DNA of 64,000 nt from Verrucomicrobiaceae bacterium (GCA_027484445.1 JAIXSY010000055.1:62001-126000), one strand, 5' to 3'. Numbered from the stretch's first letter, positions 9,808-20,239 are shown. Numbers and translations are program-made. Notes: generated by a model not told the origin, from the letters alone.

Positions 9808-10515
9808 ATGAAATCCACCCTTCGTCTTACACTTGCTGGCATTGCCGCCGCTTTTTCCATGAACGCTCAAGAACCTGCCAAACCTGACATGGAGAAAGTC
9901 AGCTACTTCATCGGCCGCCAGATCGGTGGGCAGTTCAAGCAGCAGAAACTCGACATCAATCTCGAAAACTTCACCGCTGCTGTTCAGGATTCGCTCGCGG
10001 GCAAAGAATCCAAGTATTCCGAAAAGGAACTCGAAGACGCCATGGGAGTCTTTGAAAAATACATGCAGAGCCGCATGGCAGAAATCCAGGCCGAGATGCA
10101 GAAAGAAGCTGCCGCCAAAGCAGGTGAAGCCAAGGCTGCTGGCACTAAGTTTCTGGCTGAAAATGGCAAGCGCGAAGGCGTGAAGACCACCGCCAGCGGC
10201 CTGCAGTATGAAGTGATCAAGCAGGGCGAGGGCGCCAAGCCCGTGCCGACCGACAAAGTGAACGTGCATTACCACGGCACTCTCATCAACGGCAAGGTCT
10301 TCGACAGCAGCGTCCAGCGCGGAGAGCCCATCACTTTTGGCGTTCAAGAAGTCATCAAAGGCTGGACCGAAGGCCTGCAGCTCATGTCTGTCGGTTCGAA
10401 GTACAAGTTCTTCATCCCTGCCGAACTCGCCTACGGCGACAGTGGCGCAGGTCCTGACATTGGCCCAGGGGAGACGCTGGTGTTTGAAGTCGAGCTGCTG
10501 AAGATCGAGAAGTAA
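9808..10515 (+). CDS. FKBP-type peptidyl-prolyl cis-trans isomerase
   Basis: 'GLQYEVIKQGEGAKPVPTDKVNVHYHGTLINGKVFDSSVQRGEPITFGVQEVIKGWTEGLQLMSVGSKYKFFIPAELAYG'; FkpA/Mip-like N-terminus after a signal peptide. Confidence 0.95.
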   Translation: MKSTLRLTLAGIAAAFSMNAQEPAKPDMEKVSYFIGRQIGGQFKQQKLDINLENFTAAVQDSLAGKESKYSEKELEDAMGVFEKYMQSRMAEIQAEMQKEAAAKAGEAKAAGTKFLAENGKREGVKTTASGLQYEVIKQGEGAKPVPTDKVNVHYHGTLINGKVFDSSVQRGEPITFGVQEVIKGWTEGLQLMSVGSKYKFFIPAELAYGDSGAGPDIGPGETLVFEVELLKIEK

Positions 10516-10540
10516 TCTTCGCCATCCCCCTCAACGATTG

Positions 10541-10572
10541 TGGCCGCCAGAGACCCTGGCGGCCATTTTTTT
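10541..10572 (+). terminator. Rho-independent terminator after the FKBP gene
   Basis: TGGCCGCCAG-AGACC-CTGGCGGCCA followed by TTTTTTT: perfect 10-bp stem. Confidence 0.9.
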
Positions 10573-10628
10573 ATCGTCGCGGTAGAAGTCCCTATGTTGA
10601 ATGGCATCTTGGCCGTTGCTCTTGGCAC

Positions 10629-12347
10629 GTGCTGAATCCTCACGAGCCTACCTCTTTCGAACCGAAGACCTCCATGACCGAAGCTCAGCCTCCTGACGAC
10701 CTTAACCATCTGCCGAAAGCAGACGAAGCACAGGTCGATCCCAAAGCTGCCAAAGCGGCTCTCTGGAAGGAAATCGCCGCCAAGAAAAAAGCTGCCCGTG
10801 CCGCAGAAGCTACTGCGCCTGAGCCCGCAGCTGAAGAAAGCACATCTACACCTCCAGGACATGCCGCCAGCTCCAGCCAAGGCTGGGGAGAACTGCTCGC
10901 CACTCCGCTAGAGGAATTGCATGGCTCCTACGGGCTGCCAGATCTGACGTTGCCTGTACTACCCGCCCAGCCAACACGACGACGCAGTGTGATCCGCAGC
11001 AGTCGCCCTGTAGTTGAGCCTTCGGAAGCGAGTGAGTCATCGCATGAGGTTCCGGTCCAGGAAAGTGCTCCAGCTGCACCTGGTATCAACGCCGACCCCA
11101 GTTCCGAACCATCCAGCGCAGCTCCACCGGAAGCTTCCACCCAAGCTACGGATGTCAGCCATGAAGCAAAAGTCTTGGCCGAATCTGAGTCATCGAAGCA
11201 AGGAACCACTGCATTCTCATCCGACTCCAGCCCGACAAAGCCCGCCAAGGACTCCGCGGATAGCAAAACGGCTGAGGAAAAGACGAATCCACCACGATTC
11301 TCTTGGCTGGATCGCGCTGTCTGGGCAGCACTTTTTCAACAGAAGTGGGTACAGTGGGGAGGAGCATCGCTTTCCCTCAGCCTTGGCATTCACGCACTCA
11401 TCTTGCTCGGAGGTGGCTTTTGGGTCGTGAGCCAAGTCATGCTCGACCAAGAGGTGGACTTCCTGCCCGGTGGCACTCAAAAAGGCCTCGAAGCCTCCCA
11501 GGCACTCGAACACAAAATACAACAGAAGAAGAACCCCTGGCTGCGCAAACCTGTGCCCATGCGCAAAATCGCGGCCGTCGGTTCGATCTCCGATATCGTT
11601 TTGCCTGATGAAGTACCTGACCTCCTTGATCTTCCTAGCTCGAATGACCTTCTTTCGGCCAGCAAGCTCGGAGGCGCAGGTCTAGGCGGCGGTGGCTTCG
11701 GCAAAGGCATGGGCCTCGGGGCCAAGAGTGGCATGGTCTTTCAGCCTCTTTCCATGTTCGGCCGTGAAATCAAAGCTAAGCGACTCGCCCTGGTGCTCGA
11801 TGTTTCCAGTTCCATGGCTCCTTACCTGCCGCGTGTCATTGAAGAGGTGGACAAAGTTGCCAAAGGCAGTGTCATCATTCTTTTCCCTGGTTGTGGTCTA
11901 GACTCACCACCGCCACGCGGCATCCCTGGCAAAGAAATCTTCCGCACCAGTGGGCAAGAGTTCGAACGCTTCTGGCGCTCCGGGGGCATGACCTCTTATG
12001 ACGATGCTCGCAAGTTCAAGTTCTCCTCGAACGACCCCATTCCGAACGAAAGCATCTTCAAGATCTTGTCTCGCCGACCACAGACCTACTTCATCCATTA
12101 CGTTGGCATCGGCTATACTTGGCTCGCTCTACTCAGCGATCATGTCCGGCAGGCCGATGCCCTCTACTGGTTCTCCGATTTTCAGGACAATGCGGACTTC
12201 ACCCAGGTGGAAATCGTTCGCGAAAACCTCAAGCGTCGCGGCCAAAAACTCTACATCCAGCCCTACCAACGCGGCTATGCTTTCGACCTGGTCAAAAGTC
12301 AACTTGTCGATCCCAGCGGGGGAGAAGTCATTGAGGCCCAGTTTTGA
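10629..12347 (+). CDS. Transmembrane protein with disordered N-terminus and vWA-like C-terminal domain
   Basis: Ala/Pro/Ser-rich N-terminus, TM 'SLSLGIHALILLGGGFWVV', then 'KRLALVLDVSSSMAPYLPRVIEEV' (MIDAS DxSxS). Alternative start 10674. Confidence 0.65.
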   Translation: MLNPHEPTSFEPKTSMTEAQPPDDLNHLPKADEAQVDPKAAKAALWKEIAAKKKAARAAEATAPEPAAEESTSTPPGHAASSSQGWGELLATPLEELHGSYGLPDLTLPVLPAQPTRRRSVIRSSRPVVEPSEASESSHEVPVQESAPAAPGINADPSSEPSSAAPPEASTQATDVSHEAKVLAESESSKQGTTAFSSDSSPTKPAKDSADSKTAEEKTNPPRFSWLDRAVWAALFQQKWVQWGGASLSLSLGIHALILLGGGFWVVSQVMLDQEVDFLPGGTQKGLEASQALEHKIQQKKNPWLRKPVPMRKIAAVGSISDIVLPDEVPDLLDLPSSNDLLSASKLGGAGLGGGGFGKGMGLGAKSGMVFQPLSMFGREIKAKRLALVLDVSSSMAPYLPRVIEEVDKVAKGSVIILFPGCGLDSPPPRGIPGKEIFRTSGQEFERFWRSGGMTSYDDARKFKFSSNDPIPNESIFKILSRRPQTYFIHYVGIGYTWLALLSDHVRQADALYWFSDFQDNADFTQVEIVRENLKRRGQKLYIQPYQRGYAFDLVKSQLVDPSGGEVIEAQF

Positions 12348-12470
12348 AATGAGTCATTCGACCTTGCTCACAGCTATTGCCGAAGCTGACGTCACGCCAC
12401 CAAGCCTTGATAGCCTTTTCCCTGCCGTAGTAAACTACGTCAAGATGAGCTTCGAAGCTCCGCACGATGA

Positions 12471-12502
12471 AAAAAGGCTGCTCCTGTTGAGGAACAGCCT
12501 TC
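12471..12502 (-). terminator. Rho-independent terminator for the minus-strand DUF1080 gene
   Basis: Minus strand reads AAGGCTGTTCC-TCAAC-AGGAGCAGCC TTTTTT. Confidence 0.75.
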
Positions 12503-12526
12503 CTGAAAAACGGTCGTGATGGGCCA

Positions 12527-13525
12527 TCAAGGCAGCTGACGAATCCAGATGTTTCTCAGGCGCACAGGAGGCTCATTCTTGTGATCCTGAAAACGAATCG
12601 GTGCCGCAGCAGGAAACGAACCGCTGTAGTCGGTGATGTTCTTGTGCTTTGTCGGTCCCATGATCTTTGTGTGATTTTGCACACACACTCCATTGATGAA
12701 CGTCGTGATGTAAGCTGGTTCCACGACCTTTCCATTCTCCAGCTTGGGCGCCGTGAAAACGATGTCATAGCTCTGCCATTCACCAGCCTTTTTCACGGCA
12801 TTCACCATCGGTGGCGTCTGACCATAGATCGCGCCAGCCATGCCGTCAGCGTAAGTCGGATTGTTGTCGCAGTCCAAGATTTGGGATTCATAAAGATCCA
12901 TCAAGAAGATGCCACCATTGCCTTTTTTCTGGGAATTTCCTTTCGTCTCAGGGACGCTCTTCCATTCCAGATGCAGCTGGCAACTGGCGAAGGATTGCTT
13001 CGTCCATGCATCACCGCCATCGACCAAAAGCTCTCCATTTTCTACCTTCCAAGCGCAGGGAGCCCACTCGGCGGTTGGCTTGCCCTTCTCATCTTTTTTC
13101 TTCGATTGTAGCGCCTCCGTGCTGGTTCCATCAAAGATCACGATCGCATCTGCAGGTGCATCTCCAAGCTTCGCACCAGGCGTCACCACAGGCGGACGCG
13201 GACGATCAATGTCATGCACTTTCCAGGTGCTGCCCGGAATCACTGGCGTGTCCGAGTAACCCACGGGCGAAGGCTTTTCAGGCTGCTGCGCCGAAACAAA
13301 AACGCTGCCGAGGCAGAGCGAAGAGAGAAGAGAGACGTGAAACGAAGTCATGGTCAGGACCCGAAACCAGCGCGGCATCTCCCGCTTTTCAAGACGAATT
13401 CCAGCGTTTGCGCGCGGAAACATCTCTCCCCTGCCCCATTGACTGTCCCAATCGCGCAAGATTCTACTCCTGATGACCATTTCTGACGCCAACAGGATCA
13501 CTCTGGGAATGCCCAAAGGATGCAC
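12527..13525 (-). CDS. DUF1080 (3-keto-disaccharide hydrolase-like) secreted protein
   Basis: 'AIVIFDGTSTEALQSKK...WKVENGELLVDGGDAWTKQSFASCQLHLEWKSV...GNGGIFLMDLYESQILD...PIRFQDHKNEPPVRLRNIWIRQL'. Likely start ~13351. Confidence 0.85.
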   Translation of the reverse strand: MHPLGIPRVILLASEMVIRSRILRDWDSQWGRGEMFPRANAGIRLEKREMPRWFRVLTMTSFHVSLLSSLCLGSVFVSAQQPEKPSPVGYSDTPVIPGSTWKVHDIDRPRPPVVTPGAKLGDAPADAIVIFDGTSTEALQSKKKDEKGKPTAEWAPCAWKVENGELLVDGGDAWTKQSFASCQLHLEWKSVPETKGNSQKKGNGGIFLMDLYESQILDCDNNPTYADGMAGAIYGQTPPMVNAVKKAGEWQSYDIVFTAPKLENGKVVEPAYITTFINGVCVQNHTKIMGPTKHKNITDYSGSFPAAAPIRFQDHKNEPPVRLRNIWIRQLP

Positions 13526-13552
13526 TGAGTCAAACCTGTGACCTGGGGACGT

Positions 13553-13858
13553 TCAGGGATCAAGCTGCCGACTTGGCTCTTGAGGAGAAGCAGGGTGATC
13601 AGGGCTGGCATCGGCATCACGAGGAGTAGAAGGCGGAGGCAGTTGCTCGCCCGACAAAAAGAGGGCTGTGCCAATGGCATCAGCGAGGCGAGGCAGAAGG
13701 TGCATGACCACGATAAAACCAAAGATCACGCCGCCACCAAGACAGAGCAGCAACAGCAGAATCGGATCGTCACCAGCGGCCCGCCAGGCCTTCCACCCGA
13801 GAAGGCAGAAGCCTAGGCCCAAGGCAAGGCGAAGCATGGCTTTGCGGCGAGGAGTCAT
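13553..13858 (-). CDS. Small hypothetical membrane protein
   Basis: 101-aa ORF with two hydrophobic segments (LRLALGLGFCLLGWKAW; ILLLLLCLGGGVIFGFIVV). Confidence 0.5.
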   Translation of the reverse strand: MTPRRKAMLRLALGLGFCLLGWKAWRAAGDDPILLLLLCLGGGVIFGFIVVMHLLPRLADAIGTALFLSGEQLPPPSTPRDADASPDHPASPQEPSRQLDP

Positions 13859-13953
13859 GATTCCGCATGATCCTTGACCCGAAGCAAAGGCTCAAGCAGA
13901 AAGCTCTGCCGCAGGCTGAGCAAGTCATGAATGACATCTGTGTTTGGCTTCAA

Positions 13954-16689
13954 TCACTTGGACTGTAGCACGAGCATGAGGGCATCGAGACGCACTCGAG
14001 CAGAACCCAGCGCCTCTTCGAGCTCGGTGATCTGGCTTCGCAGGGCCTGAATTTCTTCAGGGCGAACGTGATCGTTAATTTGGCGAAGGGCTTCCAAGCG
14101 AGTGATTTCCGCTTCGATCTGAGTTTTCATCGCGGATGTGGCTTCCCCGACGAGTGTTTTCAACTCCTCTTCGGCGATCTTTCGCGAAGCAGCCATCATG
14201 GCAGGAAAGAGTTTTTTCCGCACAGGAGCCTTTTCCAACAAACGAGTGGGGTTGCTCTTGTCGAGCTTGGCGTGCAGATAAGCCGTGTTCTGACGCATGT
14301 CTTTGTTCGCGTGATCGACGACGACGCGAATCGGTGTTGGAGCAAGGAAGCGATCCGCATGAAGTCTGGCAGGTGCCACACATTCAACGACGAAATGTGT
14401 CTCCAAGACAAGCCCCTCCGCACCTGAACCACGCCAAGCTGCGAAGCCAGAATTTCCCTGCTCTCCGCCAAGTAATAAATCCAAAGCGCCACGCACGATA
14501 GGATGGTCGATGGTCAGGAAGGAAACGTTTTCCCGAGTGATGGCGCGTTGGCGGTCAAAGGTGACCGTAAGCCCTTCCTCCGGCAGCGAGGGGAAGGCAT
14601 CCGTGATCAAATCGCCTCGCTTGAAAACGTAGCTGCGATTTTCCATCTCTTCGATTTCGAGCCCGAAGTGATCAGCAAGCCGAATGAAGAATTCTTCAAA
14701 CTCATCATCGGCATCTTGCTGACGAATCAAATTGATGACGCTCTGGGCCCGCTCGGGCTTGCAGGAGTTTAATTCCAGAAGCCGGTCGTGCCCTTTTTCC
14801 AATTTCTTCACGACCTTGGCGCGGAAAGCCTGGGTTTCTTTGAGGAAAGCAGTCAAGGCCTTTGCATCAAAAGTGACAAGCAGAGGCTCTAGCGAGGCTT
14901 GCAAGCCCTGAGCGATCTCGGTGGCTCCATGCAGATTTTTTTCGAAGGCGTTCAGGCCATCCTCATACCAGCGGGCGAGTACTTCTTCAGCGGTGCCCTT
15001 CAGATAGGGCACATGCACATGGATGGTGCTGGTCTGTCCAATGCGGTCGAGACGCCCCATGCGTTGCTCCAATAGCTCAGGATCTTTTGGCAGGTCAAAG
15101 AGCACTAGGTGATGAGCGAACTGGAAATTGCGCCCCTCACTACCGATCTCTGAACAGAGAAGAATGCGAGCCCCAGCCTCTTCATCGGCAAAGAAAGCGG
15201 CTTGGCGATCACGCTGGATAAGCGTGAGGCCTTCGTGGAAAAGCGCGGCAGTGATGTTGATCTCACGCACCAGCCGCTCTTGGATTTCTTCAGCAAGTTT
15301 TTTCGTGCGGCAGATGAGCAATACTTTTTGTTCACCTAGCTTTTTCAGCAAGCCGGCAAGCCACTTCACTTTAGTCTCCAGAGCATCGTCATCTGCCTCA
15401 AGCGGGGCCAACTGAGCCTTGCGTTCCGGAAAGCCACTCAGCGCTGCGCGTGTGTTGCGAAACATCACACGACCAGTGCCAAACTCATCCAGCAGAGCAG
15501 CGATCAGTTTTTCACGAGCGCCTTCGATGCCATCCTTTGTTTCAGCGGCGAGAGTCTGCACATGTGCAGATTTTTTTGCAAAAAGCTTCTGATCAGCCGC
15601 CGTGAGGTTTTTGCCCGCCAGCAGACGATCGACAGCGCAGGCGACCTCTTCGTAGTGTTTTGTTTCTTCAAGGAATTGCTCAAGATTGGCGTAGCGATTG
15701 GCATCCAAAAGGCGCAGTCGAGCAAAGTGCCCCTCGGGCCCGAGCTGCTGAGGTGTGGCCGTGAGCAAAAGCAGGCCTGGAATCTTTGCCGTCAGCGTCT
15801 CAACGAGTGTGTAGCTCTCGCTGGCTGCTTCTGAACTCCACTCCAGGTGATGAGCCTCATCGACAATCATGAGATCCCAGCCTGCTGCCTGCACTTGCGC
15901 AGCACGACTCGGTGCCTTGACGAGGAAAGCTGTGCTGCAGATGACAAGTTGGCTCTCTAGGAAAGGATTTGCTCCTTCTTCTTCCGTCTCGACCTCATCA
16001 CAGCGTGCTTCATCAAAGATGGAAAAACGAAGATTGAAGCGGCGATAGAGCTCGACAAACCACTGATGGATCAGAGCGTCTGGCACCAAGATTAGCACAC
16101 GCTCAGCACGACCCGTGAGATGAAGTCGATGCAGGATGAGTCCCGCCTCAATGGTCTTTCCAAGTCCAACCTCGTCAGCAAGTAGCACACGCGGCACGAG
16201 ACGATTGCCAACCTCATGAGCGATGAACATCTGGTGAGGAAGCAGATCGACACGTCCACCGCAGAAGCCACGGACGGGATTCTGACGAATCTGAGCACGA
16301 CGCTGAAGGGCCTCGACACGAAGGTCAAAGGTATCGAGATCGTCAACTTGGCTAGCCATGAGACGATCCTGTGGCTTGCTAAAGCTGATGGTGTCAGCCA
16401 GCTCGGCCTCGCTGATCTCGGCACCATCTGCACCGCGATAAAAGAGCATGCCACTGCGCTCCTCGGTGCTTTCGACTTCGACCTGACGACCTTCATGCGT
16501 TTTGATGGTATCTCCTGGCTGAAAGCGAACTCGACGCAGTGGAGCGCCCGTTAGCGAATATTGCCGCATCTCGCCTGCGGCAGGAAAGAAAAGTTCGATG
16601 CGGCCATACTGGGCCTTCATCACCACACCAAGGCCGAGCTCAGGCTCGTTGTTGCTGACCCAGCGTTGTCCAGGAAGAGGTTGATCCAT
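13954..16689 (-). CDS. RapA/SNF2-family helicase
   Basis: 'RVLLADEVGLGKTIEAGLILHRL', 'DLMIVDEAHHLEW', 'LLLTATPQQ', 'LLCSEIGSEGRNFQFAHHLVLFDLPKDPELLEQRMGRLDRIGQ', RapA-like C-terminus. Confidence 0.92.
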   Translation of the reverse strand: MDQPLPGQRWVSNNEPELGLGVVMKAQYGRIELFFPAAGEMRQYSLTGAPLRRVRFQPGDTIKTHEGRQVEVESTEERSGMLFYRGADGAEISEAELADTISFSKPQDRLMASQVDDLDTFDLRVEALQRRAQIRQNPVRGFCGGRVDLLPHQMFIAHEVGNRLVPRVLLADEVGLGKTIEAGLILHRLHLTGRAERVLILVPDALIHQWFVELYRRFNLRFSIFDEARCDEVETEEEGANPFLESQLVICSTAFLVKAPSRAAQVQAAGWDLMIVDEAHHLEWSSEAASESYTLVETLTAKIPGLLLLTATPQQLGPEGHFARLRLLDANRYANLEQFLEETKHYEEVACAVDRLLAGKNLTAADQKLFAKKSAHVQTLAAETKDGIEGAREKLIAALLDEFGTGRVMFRNTRAALSGFPERKAQLAPLEADDDALETKVKWLAGLLKKLGEQKVLLICRTKKLAEEIQERLVREINITAALFHEGLTLIQRDRQAAFFADEEAGARILLCSEIGSEGRNFQFAHHLVLFDLPKDPELLEQRMGRLDRIGQTSTIHVHVPYLKGTAEEVLARWYEDGLNAFEKNLHGATEIAQGLQASLEPLLVTFDAKALTAFLKETQAFRAKVVKKLEKGHDRLLELNSCKPERAQSVINLIRQQDADDEFEEFFIRLADHFGLEIEEMENRSYVFKRGDLITDAFPSLPEEGLTVTFDRQRAITRENVSFLTIDHPIVRGALDLLLGGEQGNSGFAAWRGSGAEGLVLETHFVVECVAPARLHADRFLAPTPIRVVVDHANKDMRQNTAYLHAKLDKSNPTRLLEKAPVRKKLFPAMMAASRKIAEEELKTLVGEATSAMKTQIEAEITRLEALRQINDHVRPEEIQALRSQITELEEALGSARVRLDALMLVLQSK

Positions 16690-17093
16690 TGTCTCAGAAA
16701 AAAGGGTCGCGATGTTAGGAGCCCCTGAAGGGTCTGCAAGCAGGATTCAGCCAAGATGCTGAACTTCCGACAAATCACCAAATGGAAGCATCGAAAAGGA
16801 TCAACCATGAGAGTTCAACACATGTCGTTCGACTTCACCGTGTGATGCAGGGTGCTGAATGAGAAGTGATTTCGCTTGTCTCTTGCTGACGCCGCCAAGC
16901 TGCTAGCGAATTTTGAAATCCTACTTCACGCGCTAGCTCTTTGGCACACCTGGATGCGAGCCTGACCTAACCTAGCCACAAATCAGTTTAAGCTTCATCA
17001 CAACATGGAGTCATCCCCCACAGGTTGACGTAAGCAGTCGCTAAATCTCGTTGTCGAGAGAAGGAACGAAGAATCACCAGACGGGTGCCATCG

Positions 17094-18125
17094 TCATGGA
17101 ACAGGAACGAACTTCAGCAGGCGATCGATAACCTGATCTATCGTGATTCCTTCTGCTTCCGCTTTGTAGTTCAGAAGAATGCGATGCCGCAGCACTGGCA
17201 GTGCCAAAGCTCGAACATCATCCAGACTGACATACGAGCGACCATGAAGCAGAGCGCGCGTCTTTGCTCCTAAAACAAGGTTTTGACTCGCGCGTGTGCC
17301 TGCTCCCCAGCGAATCCATTCATTGATAAAGTCAGGCACCCCAGGACGACCAGGGCGTGATGCTGCACAAAGCCGAACTGCAAAACGCGCGATGTCTTCA
17401 GCCACAGGTACTTTCCGAGACACACGCTGAAAAGCCTGTAATTCTTCCCCGGTGAAAACATGCTCGACAGATTTTTGGTGCGCTGATGTCGTGCGTGTGA
17501 CCACAGCCACCTCATCATCTTCGGGCAGATAGTCGATCACTACATTCAGCATGAATCGATCGAGCTGAGCTTCTGGCAGAGGATAGGTGCCCTCCATCTC
17601 AATGGGGTTTTGAGTGGCTAAAACAAAGAAAGGCTGTGGCAGGCGCAGTGTCTTTCCCGCCACAGTGACTTGATGCTCCTGCATGGCTTCTAGCAGAGCT
17701 GCCTGCGTTTTGGGTGGAGTACGATTGATCTCATCCGCCAAGATCATGTTGGCAAAAATGGGGCCACGCTTGAACACCAACTGACGGGCACCGCCTTCTG
17801 TTTCTTCCAAAATCTCGGTTCCAGTGATGTCTGAAGGCATGAGGTCCGGTGTGAACTGAACTCGATGAAAGCTCAGGTCAAAAACATCTGCCACCGTCTT
17901 CACCAGTAGAGTTTTGGCCAAGCCTGGTGCTCCAGTTAGCAAAGCATGACCACCAGCGAGAAGACTGACGAGCATTTGGTCGATGACCTCTTGCTGGCCC
18001 ACAATCACCTTGCCGACCTCTACTAAAATTCGGTCCCTAGCTCCAGCGAGCAGCTCAACAGCCTGCTGATCAGAGATCGAAAGAGGAACGGTGGAAAAGG
18101 CAGTTTCAGACATGGGTGTGAACAC
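17094..18125 (-). CDS. MoxR-family AAA+ ATPase
   Basis: 'VGQQEVIDQMLVSLLAGGHALLTGAPGLAKTLLVKT', 'ILADEINRTPPKTQAALLEAMQEHQVTVAGKTLRLPQPFFVLATQNPIEMEGTYPLPEAQLDRFML'. Confidence 0.95.
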   Translation of the reverse strand: MFTPMSETAFSTVPLSISDQQAVELLAGARDRILVEVGKVIVGQQEVIDQMLVSLLAGGHALLTGAPGLAKTLLVKTVADVFDLSFHRVQFTPDLMPSDITGTEILEETEGGARQLVFKRGPIFANMILADEINRTPPKTQAALLEAMQEHQVTVAGKTLRLPQPFFVLATQNPIEMEGTYPLPEAQLDRFMLNVVIDYLPEDDEVAVVTRTTSAHQKSVEHVFTGEELQAFQRVSRKVPVAEDIARFAVRLCAASRPGRPGVPDFINEWIRWGAGTRASQNLVLGAKTRALLHGRSYVSLDDVRALALPVLRHRILLNYKAEAEGITIDQVIDRLLKFVPVP

Positions 18126-18371
18126 TGAGAAAACAGCGCTACCCGTGCCAAGCTATCAGGCATCGCAATAGGTGAACCTCTCCAAAGAGCAAAAAACGCC
18201 GTGACGCTACGCCCGCACCCAATTCGAATCTGCTGAGCCAGACAAACCCATGGCTTGGCATGCTGCCAACTTCATCAAGAAGAAGAAAAAGCAAAGCCTA
18301 GGAGAAATGCGAATCTGGCAAGAATGATGCTTGCCTACATTCACATAACCTTATAAAAAGACACAATTCGC

Positions 18372-18722
18372 ATGATTATTCAATCTTCTCCCTGGCATGG
18401 TTTGGTTTGTGTTTTGGTTAGCTCTTTTTTTCTCACCAACTGCGGTAAAAAAGCACAGCTTGAAGTGGAGACCAAGCAGTATGAAAACGCTGCCAACGAG
18501 CAGAAAGCATTGATGGCCAGCATCCAGGCCGAATCCAATTCCATCGGGAATTTGGGGCACTACAACCTTCCCCAACAAACTCACCTCGATTACCTGAGAA
18601 ATCGCATCAAAACACTCGGAGAAGAAACGAAAAGTCTCGAAGAGGAAAAAATCACCGCCATGAAAGATGTCGAGCTACTGCAGAAGGAGCTTGATGAGTA
18701 TCGCGAACGTCATCTGCGCTAA
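18372..18722 (+). CDS. Putative coiled-coil lipoprotein
   Basis: Lipobox-like 'SSFFLTNC' then a helical coiled-coil region. Confidence 0.6.
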   Translation: MIIQSSPWHGLVCVLVSSFFLTNCGKKAQLEVETKQYENAANEQKALMASIQAESNSIGNLGHYNLPQQTHLDYLRNRIKTLGEETKSLEEEKITAMKDVELLQKELDEYRERHLR

Positions 18723-18758
18723 TCTTTTAGGCGATCAAATCTTCCTGACCTTTCAAAT

Positions 18759-19346
18759 ATGGACGGCAAAATCATCATTTATGGCTTCTGTCTTGTGCTC
18801 GTCGCAGCTGGCTCATTCTTTTGGAAATACACCATGGATATCGACGAGGCACAGAAGGAAATGCTCCTCGCTAGACAACAGGTCACCGCTACGGAAACCG
18901 GTGTTAAACAAGCCAAGGCTTGGCTAAATGCGCGTAAAGAAGCAGCGGCTTTGATTGCTGCCGGTTCAGTCATTGAAAAGAAGAACGAAGAGCTAAGAAA
19001 AGAGATTCAAAAGCTAAAAGATAAACGCAGAGAAATCGCTCGTTTGTTTGAAAGCAGTCTTCAACGTGGTCGCAATGAAACTCAAGGTTTGCAAGTTCGT
19101 GAAATCATCCTCACCACAGGAGCTAAATATTTCAACGTCAAGATTCAGTCTGTAGATGAAAACATAACTGTATTGCAACATTCGCAAGGAGTTAGCAAAG
19201 TTCCAACCGAAGAACTTCCTAGCGAAATCCTTGATCGTTTGCGTTTCGGTTTCATTCCAGGGGGAGCAGGCACCATCAATCCCAGAACCAAAAAGGAAGG
19301 AGCTTTTTGGGTGTCACCCCAAGTCTCCCATTCAATCACTACCTAG
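18759..19346 (+). CDS. Hypothetical membrane-anchored coiled-coil protein (paralogue 1)
   Basis: N-terminal TM and 'GVSKVPTEELPSEILDRLRFGFIPGG' C-terminal motif shared with the next ORF. Confidence 0.65.
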   Translation: MDGKIIIYGFCLVLVAAGSFFWKYTMDIDEAQKEMLLARQQVTATETGVKQAKAWLNARKEAAALIAAGSVIEKKNEELRKEIQKLKDKRREIARLFESSLQRGRNETQGLQVREIILTTGAKYFNVKIQSVDENITVLQHSQGVSKVPTEELPSEILDRLRFGFIPGGAGTINPRTKKEGAFWVSPQVSHSITT

Positions 19347-19408
19347 CTCAAGCACTATCCTGTTCCCTAAAGTGATTAGCTCTTGAATTTCAGCATTTTA
19401 CTCCCGTT

Positions 19409-20239
19409 ATGAATGCTAATGTAACTGTTTATGCCTTCTGCCTCGTCTTGGTCATCGCAGGTTCATCGTTCTGGTCATACACGATGAAAATCGATGAAGC
19501 AGAGAAAGAGCGTGGATTAGCCACTCAACAACTGGCTGCCGCAGAAGCTGGAGTAAAACAAGCTCAAGCTTGGCTAGCAGCTCGTAAGGAAGCCTTAGCA
19601 CTCATCACAGCAGCAGGGATCATCGAACAAAAGAATGGGTCTCTAAGAAGTGAGGTAGAAGTTCAGAAGGGAAGACGCCTCGAAATCGCCAAGGCTTTTA
19701 TTTCTGCCATTGAACGTGGCCGTAGCGAATTCATGGGAAAGCCCATGGCTGAACTCTCTTTGGCAAACGGAGTAAGTTTGCGCCAAGCACGATTGCAGGA
19801 AGCTGATCCCGATCTGGCAGTGCTGATTCATTCAGGCGGCATCTCCAAAGTCTCCACAGCCCTCTTGCCTGAGATCATTTTGGACCGTTTTAGATTTGGC
19901 TACATTCCTGGTGGGATTGGTTCACCTGAAACCTCTCTTAGCCAGGACGCCTCTAGCAGCTCAGCCTACAGTTTGAGCACCCCATCTTCGAAGCTTGCGA
20001 CCTCCGCCAGTGATTCACTTGCCCGCTTGGGAATGGATTCCAATGTGGCCTCCATCGAGAAAAAGAAGAAAGCAAGAGCCACAACGGCAGTTCGTGACCC
20101 TGCGAGAGTGAAGATCGAAGGTGACCCTGCGTTGTGGAAAAGCGTTGAGCGCACTTCGATTGGTAGGGCTTACGTCCCTGGGCAGGGTTGGTTGAAAGTT
20201 GGTGCTGATGGCCCCATACCGGGAACAGGTCGCAGGTAA
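19409..20239 (+). CDS. Hypothetical membrane-anchored coiled-coil protein (paralogue 2)
   Basis: Same architecture as the upstream ORF: 'VYAFCLVLVIAGSSFWSYTMKIDEAEKE...GVKQAQAWLAARKEA...GISKVSTALLPEIILDRFRFGYIPGG'. Confidence 0.65.
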   Translation: MNANVTVYAFCLVLVIAGSSFWSYTMKIDEAEKERGLATQQLAAAEAGVKQAQAWLAARKEALALITAAGIIEQKNGSLRSEVEVQKGRRLEIAKAFISAIERGRSEFMGKPMAELSLANGVSLRQARLQEADPDLAVLIHSGGISKVSTALLPEIILDRFRFGYIPGGIGSPETSLSQDASSSSAYSLSTPSSKLATSASDSLARLGMDSNVASIEKKKKARATTAVRDPARVKIEGDPALWKSVERTSIGRAYVPGQGWLKVGADGPIPGTGRR

